The notes beneath the pieces were generated by a model. The model was not told the DNA's origin. It made no database searches and was given only the letters and a program-made list of their open reading frames with translations. A stretch of DNA of 64,000 nt. It comes from Ignavibacteriales bacterium. Lineage in GTDB: Bacteria; Bacteroidota; Ignavibacteria; Ignavibacteriales; Ignavibacteriaceae. This document shows positions 35,338 to 44,734 of the stretch, in pieces. The position numbers and the translations under genes are program-made. The stretch lies in NCBI GenBank assembly GCA_016700155.1, contig CP065001.1, positions 1,550,001 through 1,614,000 on the forward strand, in the 5' to 3' direction. Numbering within the stretch: the stretch's first letter is position 1; each line of letters starts with the position of its first letter.

Positions 35338-36519
35338 TTATTCAACCGGATGAAATGCAACGCTTGAACCCACCCAGGTTTTATTTTTGTTGAAGTCGAC
35401 TCCCATCATTTTGCCTTTGCTCATCCGGATGAGATTGTTGACGAGCAAAGGCTCATCTTTCCAGAGGAACATCATTCTTATTTCAACTTTGGAATATCCG
35501 TCGGGAGTTTTTATAAGCGGTGCGTATTCAATTTTTTTCTGAAGAATATAGTTAGATCTGTCCGTGATTGAATCAAGAAGTTCTTTTGTAACATCAACTT
35601 CAACTCCTGAACCCGCGAATGAAAAGAGAGGTTTAAGAACATAATTTTTCAGATCAGCAGGATATTCATTCAATTCATTCAGGAAAAAACACGAAGGTGA
35701 ATATTTATTTTTTAAGAGTGGAAGAGAAAATTTACTTATCCTGAAAAACCAGTTAGGATGTCCAGCCCAGCTAATATCAAGGTCATTCTTAAAGTCAAAG
35801 TTGTATTTAATCTCTTTGCGGATCAGTTCATCAAAAATAACGCGGTTGTAAATTCTCTTTATCTGAATTTCGTGTCCATCGTTATTGTAAAAAAGTTTAT
35901 TGCCCTTTTTTGTGATCTTAGTTATACAAACAGGTTTTATACCGACATACTTTTCAGTCGCGGCAAAATCAATTCTTGTTTTTTGCTTTTCAGGTTCTAT
36001 TTCAAGAAGAATAACATTCTCAGGATTGTTGCCGTCGAGTATAACTTCTTCAAGAAAGTTCACATAAGAATTAAAATCGTACCCGCTGAAATAGCTTGTG
36101 AAGTCTTCGGGAATATTAAAATGATTTCTAATTATATCTGCAAAGTAAGCCTGGAAACAATACAGTGATGGAAATCCCTGCAATTCAATTAATTGTGGAA
36201 TGAAACCGCCTTTTCCATCTTCACAAATTGCAAAGTCAATCTGAAGGAAGAGCGGATGTTCATCTTCATTCGGAACAAACAGGGAAGCAGGTACTGCGTC
36301 ATTTGATCTTTTAATGAATTCAGGAGTTTTAATCTGATTGATTATTTCAGCACAGGCATTTTGTAATTCCGCAGAAAATTCTTTTGAAAGGAATAAAGGT
36401 GTTTCAGAAACCCTGAAATCAGTCGGATATTGTAAACCGGAATCAAGAGCCTTTAAAAAATTATTGTAAGCCGTTTCATTAAAGTTTGAATTGAATTCTT
36501 CCCTGAGCTTAGGAATCAT
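35338..36519 (-). CDS. ATP-grasp-like protein of the amino-acid-ligase cluster
   Basis: The product of 393 residues lacks a signal peptide. The C-terminal third reads as an ATP-grasp fold: NYVLKPLFSFAGSGVEV (ATP-binding lysine and glycine loop), YILQKKIEYAPLI and KVEIRMMFLW (the conserved E.R strand). The preceding segment HPNWFFRISKFSLPLLK resembles glutathionylspermidine-synthase-like enzymes. The N-terminal part (FLQIDFAICEDGKGGFIPQLIELQ) is probably the substrate domain. Ligation of a carboxylate to an amine or thiol is the expected chemistry; the substrates are unknown. It is the last of five tightly spaced minus-strand genes (27 bases from the glutamine amidotransferase). Confidence 0.7.
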   Translation of the reverse strand: MIPKLREEFNSNFNETAYNNFLKALDSGLQYPTDFRVSETPLFLSKEFSAELQNACAEIINQIKTPEFIKRSNDAVPASLFVPNEDEHPLFLQIDFAICEDGKGGFIPQLIELQGFPSLYCFQAYFADIIRNHFNIPEDFTSYFSGYDFNSYVNFLEEVILDGNNPENVILLEIEPEKQKTRIDFAATEKYVGIKPVCITKITKKGNKLFYNNDGHEIQIKRIYNRVIFDELIRKEIKYNFDFKNDLDISWAGHPNWFFRISKFSLPLLKNKYSPSCFFLNELNEYPADLKNYVLKPLFSFAGSGVEVDVTKELLDSITDRSNYILQKKIEYAPLIKTPDGYSKVEIRMMFLWKDEPLLVNNLIRMSKGKMMGVDFNKNKTWVGSSVAFHPVE

Positions 36520-36546
36520 GAAATCTCTTTCAGATAAGTTGTGGTA

Positions 36547-37383
36547 TTAAATGTTTACTGAAGTAAGTTCTTCAATTGCGTTCCTCAGAAAATTTGGAAG
36601 AACAGTTTTGCGAGTCAATTTTATTTTGTCAGGCTGTTCGAGTAAGTCGATCATTTCAAAATACTTTGCTTCACCATATAATTTTACAACATGATCTTTT
36701 CGTTCCTGCTGTTTTAAATGATAGATCATACTATCAGGATCAGCTTCAGGGTGAAACTGAGTTCCGGCAATTTCATTTGATATTCTTACACTCATAATCG
36801 CGCGTTCATGTTTTTCTTCTTCGGGAGCTATTTCGGTGGCGATGATTTTTGCACCAAGTTCATCAAATACTTTTTTATCTGGTTGAACAACCTGGAACTG
36901 CCTGAAATCAGCGCTGTAAAACGGGTTTGACAGATCTTTTAAAAGAATATCATTTGAACCGTCATCTGTTCTGTTAACCGGAAGAACACCGAATGATTTT
37001 ATTTTGCGTTCAGTGACTTCAGCAAATTTGAAATGTCTCGCCATCATCTGGAATGAATGGCAAATAAAGAAAATATATTTTTTTTGATCGTTGTTTTGAT
37101 TGTGATTCCAGATTTCATCCAGCAGATTAAAATATTTTCTTTCCCAATCAGTTCCTTCACCTTCAAAGGGACTTCCGGGTCCTCCCGAAGAAATATAAAT
37201 GTCATAATCTAACGAGGGAATTTCCGACTTATATCTTGTTTCATAAATATCATAACTCACTGACGGACCATCATTTCTCTTATCCTGATCTGAAACAATT
37301 TCCTTAATACAACGCATACCTTCATTTACTTCATTGTTATAAAGATCAATGATCGAAACTTTTATTTTATTCTGATTCATCAC
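36547..37383 (-). CDS. Class I glutamine amidotransferase-like protein
   Basis: Class I GATases release ammonia from glutamine for a partner enzyme. The nucleophile is Cys108 in FFICHSFQMMARHF, where most have G.C.G.Q. The catalytic His-x-Glu is in GTQFHPEADP near the end of the domain, and the GGPGSPFEGEG loop is also typical. It has 278 residues and stands alone, without a fused synthetase domain, so a neighbouring ligase is the likely ammonia acceptor. It is 19 bases upstream-spaced from the carboxylate-amine ligase gene, and the gene order within the cluster supports a joint pathway. Confidence 0.82.
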   Translation of the reverse strand: MMNQNKIKVSIIDLYNNEVNEGMRCIKEIVSDQDKRNDGPSVSYDIYETRYKSEIPSLDYDIYISSGGPGSPFEGEGTDWERKYFNLLDEIWNHNQNNDQKKYIFFICHSFQMMARHFKFAEVTERKIKSFGVLPVNRTDDGSNDILLKDLSNPFYSADFRQFQVVQPDKKVFDELGAKIIATEIAPEEEKHERAIMSVRISNEIAGTQFHPEADPDSMIYHLKQQERKDHVVKLYGEAKYFEMIDLLEQPDKIKLTRKTVLPNFLRNAIEELTSVNI

Positions 37384-37402
37384 TTCCTATTTTTCTTATT
37401 TG

Positions 37403-38512
37403 TTAATCAAGACCGATATGAGTTTCTTCTATTATATAGTCCACGACATTTTTAGCATCATAAGATTGTTCCCACACATCAAGCTGCCTGTCGGCTCCGG
37501 TACCCATTTCAAATATTTTATAGATTTTTTTGACTTCCTCTCTTGAATTGAGTTCATCAAGAACATCATCAACGAATTCGAGTAATTCATCTGTCAGCAA
37601 CCTGAAATCAACTTCCTGCTTTTTACCGAAGTCAATCAATTTACTCTGAATACCATAACGCGCAGCACGCCATTTATTTTCGGCAATAAGAGCACGGCGA
37701 TAAAGTCTGAATCCTAAATTCTGTTTTATCAGTTTATGAAGTTTCGCAACAACAGCCTGAATCAAAGCTGTGATAGCAATGGTTTCATCAACACGCATTG
37801 GTATGTCGCAAATCCTGAATTCGAGTGTTTCAAAAACGGGATGCGCGCGTATATCCCACCATATTTTTTTAGCGTTATCTATGCAATTCGTTTTGATTAA
37901 TAAATTTACGTAGTTGTCGTACTCAGCAAGGCTGCCGAAGTAATCAGGAATTCCTGTTCTGGGGAATCTATCAAATACTTTACTTCTGTAAGATTTAAAT
38001 CCTGTGTTCCTTCCTAACCAGAATGGTGAGTTAGTTGACAACGCAAAAATATGAGGAAGAAAATATCTCGCAGCGTTCATAATGTGAATTGCAGTTTCTC
38101 TGTCATCAACACCAACATGTACATGAAGACCGAAAATTAAATTAGCACGTGCAACCTGCTGCATATCACTAACGATTGCTTTGTATCTCGGATTGGAAGT
38201 TATCTTCTGATCTTTCCAGTGTGAAAAAGGATGAGTCCCGGCAGCGGCTATTCGCAATCCGTTTCGTTTGGCAAGTCCAGCAAGATCTTTTCTGAGTTTG
38301 GTAACCTGTCTTCTTGCATCATGAATATCTGAACAAACATCTGTTCCCATCTCAACAACTGACTGATGCATTTCAGGTTTTACATTTTCAGCAAGAATTA
38401 ATTTACCATCATCAAGTATTTGCTGGATATGTGATTTTAGCTCCCGAGTTACGGGGTCAATTATCTGGAATTCTTCTTCCACACCGAGAGTGAACAAGCC
38501 AGGCTCTGTCAT
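37403..38512 (-). CDS. Carboxylate-amine ligase, YbdK/GCS2 family
   Basis: This ATP-dependent ligase of the glutamate-cysteine ligase type 2 superfamily has 369 residues. It has the N-terminal LGVEEEFQIIDP (metal-binding glutamates), GTHPFSHW, FGLHVHVGVDDRE (substrate and metal histidines), a LSTNSPFWLGRNTGFKSYR segment, and FRICDIPMRVDE. YbdK proteins show weak glutamate-cysteine ligase activity, but their native substrates are unknown. The gene is 23 bases from the ATP-grasp gene upstream and 19 from the amidotransferase downstream. With two ATP-grasp enzymes nearby, it points to a stepwise peptide-like or amide product. Confidence 0.88.
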   Translation of the reverse strand: MTEPGLFTLGVEEEFQIIDPVTRELKSHIQQILDDGKLILAENVKPEMHQSVVEMGTDVCSDIHDARRQVTKLRKDLAGLAKRNGLRIAAAGTHPFSHWKDQKITSNPRYKAIVSDMQQVARANLIFGLHVHVGVDDRETAIHIMNAARYFLPHIFALSTNSPFWLGRNTGFKSYRSKVFDRFPRTGIPDYFGSLAEYDNYVNLLIKTNCIDNAKKIWWDIRAHPVFETLEFRICDIPMRVDETIAITALIQAVVAKLHKLIKQNLGFRLYRRALIAENKWRAARYGIQSKLIDFGKKQEVDFRLLTDELLEFVDDVLDELNSREEVKKIYKIFEMGTGADRQLDVWEQSYDAKNVVDYIIEETHIGLD

Positions 38513-38535
38513 ATTTTAATTATTAGTTTTAGTTA

Positions 38536-39489
38536 TCACAACGGTTTATTATTTGCGAACGATGTAATGAAATCTCCCCACGTTAAATTGTTCTGACCGG
38601 CTTTATGAGATTTCGCTCGGCGGATAGCCATATTAGCTGCGGCTTCAACTATCCATTCAAAATTTTCTTCACCGACTGAATGAACATCAGCATCGGGTGC
38701 CGGGTTGCAGAAATCTATTGCATAAGGGATACCGTCCCGCATTGCAAATTCCACAGTGTTAAAATCATAACCAAGCGCGTTATTCAATGCAAGAACACCT
38801 TCTTTAACTTTTTCAAGAATTTTGTTTTCGACAGGTTTACCACCACGCACATAACGGAGATGATGCGGTTGTTTCGGATCATACTGCATTATGTGAACAT
38901 CGCGTCTGTCGAGACAATAACATCTGAAATATTCTTTAAAGATCACTTCTTCCTGAAGCATCATTACAAGCTGACCTGTTTCATTGTATGCTTTAAAAAA
39001 TTCTTCGGCGTTGTTCAGCTTATAAACATTTTTCCATCCGCCGCCTGCAAATGGTTTGAAGTAGGCAGGAAAGCCGACGTAATTGAAGATTGATTCCCAA
39101 TCCAAAGGATAAGCCAAATTTCTGAATGAGTTGGAATTAGTATCGGGTGGATGAACATTCGACGGAAGTAATACAGTTTTAGGAACAGCTACTCCAATTT
39201 TTGTTGCAAGTGCATTATTAAAAAACTTTTCATCCGCGCTCCACCAGAATGGATTATTGATAACTGCAGTTCCGCTTATTGCTGCGTTCTTTAAGAAGCC
39301 TCTGTAAAACGGAACGTCTTGTGAGATTCGGTCAATAATAACATCATAACCTGATGGTTCGCCCTGCACAACTTTGTCAAGTTTAACGAATTCAGCAGTT
39401 ATACCTGATTCTTTTTTTGAATTTACTCTTTCAACAAATGCCGGAGGAAAAGTGTTTTCCTGTCCGAACAGTATCCCGATTTTTTTCAT
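38536..39489 (-). CDS. ATP-grasp (RimK-like) ligase
   Basis: The cytoplasmic protein of 317 residues has a pre-ATP-grasp domain (KKIGILFGQENTFPPAFVERV; VIIDRISQDVPFYRGFL), a central ATP-binding domain (FPAYFKPFAGGGWKNVYKL) and C-terminal metal ligands (FNTVEFAMRDGIPYAIDFCNP, with Glu and the D..NP positions). This matches ATP-grasp carboxylate ligases such as those adding amino acids, but the specific acid and amine are unknown. It follows the esterase gene by 58 bases in the same direction. Confidence 0.83.
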   Translation of the reverse strand: MKKIGILFGQENTFPPAFVERVNSKKESGITAEFVKLDKVVQGEPSGYDVIIDRISQDVPFYRGFLKNAAISGTAVINNPFWWSADEKFFNNALATKIGVAVPKTVLLPSNVHPPDTNSNSFRNLAYPLDWESIFNYVGFPAYFKPFAGGGWKNVYKLNNAEEFFKAYNETGQLVMMLQEEVIFKEYFRCYCLDRRDVHIMQYDPKQPHHLRYVRGGKPVENKILEKVKEGVLALNNALGYDFNTVEFAMRDGIPYAIDFCNPAPDADVHSVGEENFEWIVEAAANMAIRRAKSHKAGQNNLTWGDFITSFANNKPL

Positions 39490-39547
39490 CTGACTCCCGA
39501 ATGAATAATATATTTTAAAATTTTTAGTTAGAAGATGACCGGTTCAG

Positions 39548-40270
39548 TTAATCATTTATCTGGCTGAGATAATATGGGAACATTTCGCGCCACCAGTTCC
39601 AGTCGTGACCTGTTCCTGATCGTACATCAAGCCAGTGTTTAATATTCTTTTCATTTAAAATTTTTGAAAGAATAATATTTTCATCAAGGCACATATCCCA
39701 TTCACCGGTACCAAGTACAATTCCCATTTCCCTGTACCTGCTTAAATACCAGAGGTCGTTAAGTCCTGAAAGATAGTCCGGCGGATTATTAAAGTAACAG
39801 TTGTCATCATAATAACCCATAACAAATTGTTTTATGTTATAGGCGCCACCCATACATAACAGGTAACCGACTTTGTCAGGGTATCTGAACGCCATATTAG
39901 CAGCATGGTAAGCACCGAAACTGCATCCCGCTAAAGTCACTTTTCTCATACCTGAATCATACTTTGCAAATTCGATGACATCGTTGAGTATAAGCTGCTG
40001 GTAACCAATATGAGTTTTAACTCTGTCAGCAGGATGTATGGAATAGTTATACCAGCTTTCGGAATCTATTCCATCAGGACAATAAATTTTTATTCTTCCT
40101 GAATTAATTAATTCAGATGCGGATTCAACAAGTTTAAAATCTTTACACTGATAATATCTTCCTCTTGAAGTAGGAAAGAGTATAACAGGGAATCCTGAAT
40201 GACCAAAAACCAACATTTCAAACTCCCTGCTCAAGTAATGGGAGTGCCACTTATGGTATTCTTCTTTCAA
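39548..40270 (-). CDS. Esterase family alpha/beta hydrolase
   Basis: The protein of 240 residues has the esterase-D-like fold. The nucleophile serine is in LAGCSFGAYHA; the acid is probably in GTGEWDMCLDE and the histidine in SGTGHDWNWWREMFP. The substrate loop includes YCPDGIDSESWYN. There is no signal peptide. It is the first gene of the minus-strand cluster and diverges from mutS across 168 bases that must carry both promoters. In this setting it could release or hydrolyse an ester or thioester intermediate, but this is inference. Confidence 0.83.
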   Translation of the reverse strand: MKEEYHKWHSHYLSREFEMLVFGHSGFPVILFPTSRGRYYQCKDFKLVESASELINSGRIKIYCPDGIDSESWYNYSIHPADRVKTHIGYQQLILNDVIEFAKYDSGMRKVTLAGCSFGAYHAANMAFRYPDKVGYLLCMGGAYNIKQFVMGYYDDNCYFNNPPDYLSGLNDLWYLSRYREMGIVLGTGEWDMCLDENIILSKILNEKNIKHWLDVRSGTGHDWNWWREMFPYYLSQIND

Positions 40271-40438
40271 AACAAATCCGGAATTATCATTGAATAAAAG
40301 GAATCTTGACGAATGATCTGATTTTGTTATTCATCAATTTGAGGAGCAAATATATAAAATTATAATCTCTTTTCAAGTTTGGTAAATTGATATTATACAC
40401 TTATTAGAGTATTTTGGAATCCGATTTTTGATACGGAT

Positions 40439-43060
40439 ATGCAACAAACTCCTTTAATGTCTCAGTACTATAAGATCAAACAATCTTACCCGGATACTAT
40501 TTTATTATTCAGGGTCGGGGATTTTTTCGAAACTTTTGAAGAAGATGCTAAAACTGCATCCAAAGTACTTGGGATAACACTAACCAAACGAGCAAACGGC
40601 GCCGCTGAACATGTTGCACTTGCCGGATTTCCACACCACGCTATTGATACTTATTTACCAAAACTTGTAAGAGCCGGTTACCGTGTTGCAGTCTGCGAGC
40701 AGATGGAAAACCCAAAGTTTGCTAAAGGAATTGTTAAAAGAGACGTTGTAGAAGTTGTAACTCCCGGTGTAACTTTATCAGATAAGCTACTCGATCATAA
40801 AAAGAATAATTATCTCTTTGCGGTTTGTATAAAAGAAGAAATTGCTGGAATATCATTTTGTGATATTTCCACCGGAGAATTTTTTTGTTATGAAATTCAT
40901 TCATCACGATTAAATCAACAGATCGAATCAATACTTCCCGCCGAAATTTTAGTTCAGAAAAAAGAACAGGAAAATATTTTAAAGATTCTGAATTCAATAA
41001 ACCTTAATGCAAGAATTTCAAAACTTGATGACTGGATTTTCAATTTTGAATACGCTAACGAATTGTTCAGAATGCAATTTAAAACGCAGACGCTTAAAGG
41101 ATTTGGAATTGAAAATCTTCAAACAGGAATTATTGCCGGCGGAGCTATTCTAAATTACCTGCAGGAAACACAGAAAGTAAACCTGTCACATCTGAACAAA
41201 GTTGCGTTGTATAATCCTTCCGATTATATGATACTTGATCAGTCAACAAAACGTAACCTGGAAATAACTTACTCGATGCAAGAAGGCAGCAGGGAAGGAT
41301 CGCTAGTCTCAATCCTTGATAAAACAAAAACTGCAATGGGGGGAAGACAATTTAAGAAATGGATTTCATCACCATTAAAAAAACTTGAAGCAGTTTTAGT
41401 GCGGCAGAAAAAAGTTGAAGCATTCGTTGGTGACCGGAAGACGCGCAAATCATTAGTTGAACAGTTGAGTGAAATCGGTGACCTTGAAAGACTGATTTCA
41501 AAAGTGTGTACAGGCAGAGCAAACCCGAGAGATATTTCGGCATTAAAAAGTTCGCTTCAAAAAATTCCTGTCATTTCAGGAATATTAATAAGCAGTGAAA
41601 AGGATGAATTCGGATTAGTTTCAGAAAAATTAATCCTTCTTGATAAACTTGTTCAAAAAATTCAAACAGCACTTGTTGATACTCCTCCTGCAAGTTTAAC
41701 TGAAGGCGGTATTATTCGAAATGGTTTCAGTCCTGAACTAGATGATCTGAGAAATATTTCAGTCCATGGTAAAGACTGGATCGCTAATCTTCAAAAATCA
41801 GAAAGAGAAAAATCAGGGATCTCTTCTCTCAAAGTAAATTTTAATAAAGTGTTTGGTTATTACATCGAGATAAGCAACGCGAATAAAGATAAAATACCTG
41901 CTGACTATATCCGCAAACAGACGCTTGTAAATTCGGAAAGATATATCACTCCCGAACTAAAAGATTATGAAGATAAAATACTTAACGCTGAAGAAAAGAT
42001 TTATGAACTCGAATCTCAGTTGTTCAATGAATTAAGATTATTTATTGCTGACGAAGCAGAATCAATTCAAACCAATGCGAGAATAATTGCTGAACTTGAC
42101 TGTTTCATTTCTCTTGCTGAATGTGCCGAAGAATACAATTACTGCAAACCGGAAATGAGCAATGATGATCAGCTTGAAATTGTTGAAGGAAGACACCCTG
42201 TTATTGAACGGCTGCTGTCGCTGGGAGAAAAGTTTACTCCAAATAGTTGCAAGCTTGATAATTCACAAAACCAGATAATCATTCTTACAGGACCAAATAT
42301 GGCTGGCAAATCTGTTTATCTTCGCCAGATAGGACTGATTGTTCTGCTCGCTCAAATTGGTTCATACGTTCCGGCTAAGTCTGCAAAGATTGGAATGATC
42401 GATAGAATATTCACGCGTGTTGGTGCAAGTGATAATATCACTGCGGGTGAAAGTACGTTTCTTGTTGAGATGCAGGAAGCGGCAAACATACTCAACAATG
42501 CAACGTCAAAAAGTTTAATACTTCTTGATGAAATCGGAAGAGGTACAAGTACATTTGACGGGATTTCGATTGCGTGGGCTATTACGGAATTTATTCATGA
42601 AAACCCTGATGTGTCGGCAAAAACTTTATTTGCTACTCACTATCATGAATTAAATGAAATGGCTGAGTTATTTCCGCGGATAAAAAATTATAAAGTTGAA
42701 GTCCGTGAATATGATGATAAAGTTATCTTTCTTCATAAAGTCAATCCCGGTAGTGCCGATCACAGCTATGGAATACAGGTTGCACAAATGGCTGGTCTTC
42801 CACTTTTTGTTACAAACCGTGCGAAGGAAGTACTTGAGAATCTTGAGAGCAAAGAACTCACTCCCTATGAAGTGAAAAAGGAAAAATTAAAAAAGATGCA
42901 AAGCGCAAGCGATAACCAGATAAGTTTGTTTGAAATTAAAGATGATAAACTAAGAACTGAAATTGGTGATCTTGAAATTGATAGTCTTACCCCGATTCAG
43001 GCGCTTAACAAACTGAATGAACTGAAGAAGAAAGTAAAAGAAGATGTTGAGTCGAGATAA
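40439..43060 (+). CDS. mutS: DNA mismatch repair protein MutS
   Basis: It recognises mispairs and small loops and recruits MutL using ATP. It has 873 residues with a full domain set. The N-terminal mismatch-binding domain carries the GDFFETFEEDA motif (Phe-x-Glu wedge). The connector and lever/clamp domains follow. The ATPase has Walker A TGPNMAGKSVYLRQ, Walker B LLDEIGRGTSTFDG and the TLFATHYHEL segment. The C-terminus holds the QISLFEI motif that in other MutS proteins joins the beta clamp. The final 17 bases overlap the following lipoprotein gene, a sign of coupling. Confidence 0.97.
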   Translation: MQQTPLMSQYYKIKQSYPDTILLFRVGDFFETFEEDAKTASKVLGITLTKRANGAAEHVALAGFPHHAIDTYLPKLVRAGYRVAVCEQMENPKFAKGIVKRDVVEVVTPGVTLSDKLLDHKKNNYLFAVCIKEEIAGISFCDISTGEFFCYEIHSSRLNQQIESILPAEILVQKKEQENILKILNSINLNARISKLDDWIFNFEYANELFRMQFKTQTLKGFGIENLQTGIIAGGAILNYLQETQKVNLSHLNKVALYNPSDYMILDQSTKRNLEITYSMQEGSREGSLVSILDKTKTAMGGRQFKKWISSPLKKLEAVLVRQKKVEAFVGDRKTRKSLVEQLSEIGDLERLISKVCTGRANPRDISALKSSLQKIPVISGILISSEKDEFGLVSEKLILLDKLVQKIQTALVDTPPASLTEGGIIRNGFSPELDDLRNISVHGKDWIANLQKSEREKSGISSLKVNFNKVFGYYIEISNANKDKIPADYIRKQTLVNSERYITPELKDYEDKILNAEEKIYELESQLFNELRLFIADEAESIQTNARIIAELDCFISLAECAEEYNYCKPEMSNDDQLEIVEGRHPVIERLLSLGEKFTPNSCKLDNSQNQIIILTGPNMAGKSVYLRQIGLIVLLAQIGSYVPAKSAKIGMIDRIFTRVGASDNITAGESTFLVEMQEAANILNNATSKSLILLDEIGRGTSTFDGISIAWAITEFIHENPDVSAKTLFATHYHELNEMAELFPRIKNYKVEVREYDDKVIFLHKVNPGSADHSYGIQVAQMAGLPLFVTNRAKEVLENLESKELTPYEVKKEKLKKMQSASDNQISLFEIKDDKLRTEIGDLEIDSLTPIQALNKLNELKKKVKEDVESR

Positions 43061-43664
43061 AATATTTATCATTTCTGCATTGGTAGTTTTTATCATAGCC
43101 GGATGTGCGAAAGAATATTCACCTGAAATTCAGAAGTATATTAATGAAGTAGAAAAATCGCGTGTTGAAAAGAATGAGTATATGAAAAACGATCCTTCAT
43201 CGCCTTTCAATTTTAAAGGAAAGATTGAATTTCATCCTCTCAAATACTTTGATATAAATCCGGAGTTTGTATTTGAAAGTAAATTAACTGAATATGATCC
43301 AAGGGATACAGTAATTATTCTCGGGACAAAAGGCGAAGAAAGAAAACTTTTGCGTTATGGCTATTTCACTTTTAAATATTCCGGAAAAGAATTTAAGCTG
43401 AATGTATATGAAGGCACTTCTAAAACAGGTGAAACATATCATATGATCCAGTTCACGGATAAAACAACAGGAGAGGACACATACGGTGTAGGACGTTATA
43501 TTGATTTTGAATTATCATCTGATAAAAATATTGTTTATACAATTGATTTTAATCTTGCTTACAATCCTTATTGTGCGTACAGCAAAGATTACTCTTGTGC
43601 TATCCCAACTAAAGAAGACCATTTAGATCTGGCAATAGAAGCCGGCGAAAAAAACTATCACTAA
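43044..43664 (+). CDS. DUF1684 family lipoprotein
   Basis: The product of 206 residues has a lipoprotein signal with lipobox FIIAGC. The DUF1684 body follows: SPFNFKGKIEFHPLKYFDINPEF, then LLRYGYFTFKY and the C-terminal NPYCAYSKDYSCAIPTKEDHL, which is close to family consensus (YNPYC.Y...Y.CP.P). The function of DUF1684 is not known; it is widespread in Bacteroidota and Proteobacteria. The gene overlaps mutS by 17 bases and precedes DAHP synthase by 19, so it is probably co-transcribed although functionally unrelated. Confidence 0.87.
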   Translation: MLSRDKIFIISALVVFIIAGCAKEYSPEIQKYINEVEKSRVEKNEYMKNDPSSPFNFKGKIEFHPLKYFDINPEFVFESKLTEYDPRDTVIILGTKGEERKLLRYGYFTFKYSGKEFKLNVYEGTSKTGETYHMIQFTDKTTGEDTYGVGRYIDFELSSDKNIVYTIDFNLAYNPYCAYSKDYSCAIPTKEDHLDLAIEAGEKNYH

Positions 43665-43683
43665 AATTTAGGCGGAGAATATT

Positions 43684-44697
43684 GTGGTTATCGTTCTTGA
43701 AAAAAATGTGACTGATGTTCAAATAGAAAATATAATTAAACGATTGGAAGACTTTGGATTCGCTGTTCATCGTTCAACCGGGCATGAACAGATTGTGCTT
43801 GGCGCAATCGGTGTGCAGCCGAATTTTGATATCCGCAAAGTAAAAATACTTGAAGGTGTTGACACAGTTTTCAGAATAAGTGAACCTTTCAAGCTCGCAA
43901 GCAGAAGTTATCAGAAAGAAAATACACAGATAAAAATTAAAGATGTTCTGATCGGCGGTGAAGAAATTGTTGTAATGGCGGGACCCTGTTCTGTTGAAAA
44001 TGAAAAACAGATTTTTACAATTGCTGAAATGGTTGCAAAGTCAGGCGCAAAGATTTTGAGAGGCGGAGCATTTAAACCAAGAACTTCGCCGTATTCATTC
44101 CAGGGATTGGGAGAAGAAGGATTAAAGTATTTAAGAAAAGCCGGGGATACTTTTAATCTGCTTGTAATAACCGAAGTGATGGAAACGACGCAAATACCGC
44201 TGGTTGAACAATACACTGATATTTTCCAGGTCGGCTCAAGAAATATGCAGAACTTTTCTTTACTTCGTGAACTTGGTAAAACGTCAAAACCGATTATGCT
44301 GAAAAGGGGAATGTCAGCAACCATTGATGATTGGCTTGGTTCAGCAGAATATATTTTATCAATGGGTAATAAAGAAGTGATGTTGTGCGAAAGAGGCATA
44401 AGAACGTTTGAAACATACACACGGAATACTTTTGATATTTCAGCAATTCCTGTTGTGCATAAAAAAAGTCATTTGCCGGTGATCGCTGACCCATCACACG
44501 CAACGGGAATACGTGATAAAGTAATACCAATGGCTCGCGCCGCAGTTGCTGCAGGCACTGACGGGATTATGGTTGAAGTGCATCACGATCCGGATAAAGC
44601 TCTGAGTGATGGTCCGCAGGCACTGTTACCTGACCAGTTTGATTCAATGATGAAGCAGATAAAATTAATTGCTGAAGTGATTGGAAGAAAGGTTTGA
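43684..44697 (+). CDS. aroF: 3-deoxy-7-phosphoheptulonate (DAHP) synthase, type I beta
   Basis: It condenses phosphoenolpyruvate and erythrose 4-phosphate, the first step of the shikimate pathway. The N-terminal 70-residue FeS/ACT-like domain (VIVLEKNVTDVQIENIIKRL) may mediate feedback inhibition. The catalytic barrel follows with VVMAGPCSVENEKQ, AFKPRTSPYSFQGLG, QVGSRNMQNF, MLKRGM and a C-terminal DPSHATG...EVHHDP. The start is GTG at 43684 with a GGCGGAG ribosome-binding site. Length (337) matches the Thermotoga-type enzyme. Confidence 0.95.
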   Translation: MVIVLEKNVTDVQIENIIKRLEDFGFAVHRSTGHEQIVLGAIGVQPNFDIRKVKILEGVDTVFRISEPFKLASRSYQKENTQIKIKDVLIGGEEIVVMAGPCSVENEKQIFTIAEMVAKSGAKILRGGAFKPRTSPYSFQGLGEEGLKYLRKAGDTFNLLVITEVMETTQIPLVEQYTDIFQVGSRNMQNFSLLRELGKTSKPIMLKRGMSATIDDWLGSAEYILSMGNKEVMLCERGIRTFETYTRNTFDISAIPVVHKKSHLPVIADPSHATGIRDKVIPMARAAVAAGTDGIMVEVHHDPDKALSDGPQALLPDQFDSMMKQIKLIAEVIGRKV

Positions 44698-44734
44698 TCA
44701 CGTCAAACGTCAGATGTGAAATGTCAGACGATCG

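Noticed and set aside
43911..44420. Minus-strand open frame of 169 codons inside the DAHP synthase gene
   Set aside because: It is antisense to conserved catalytic blocks and has no supporting features.
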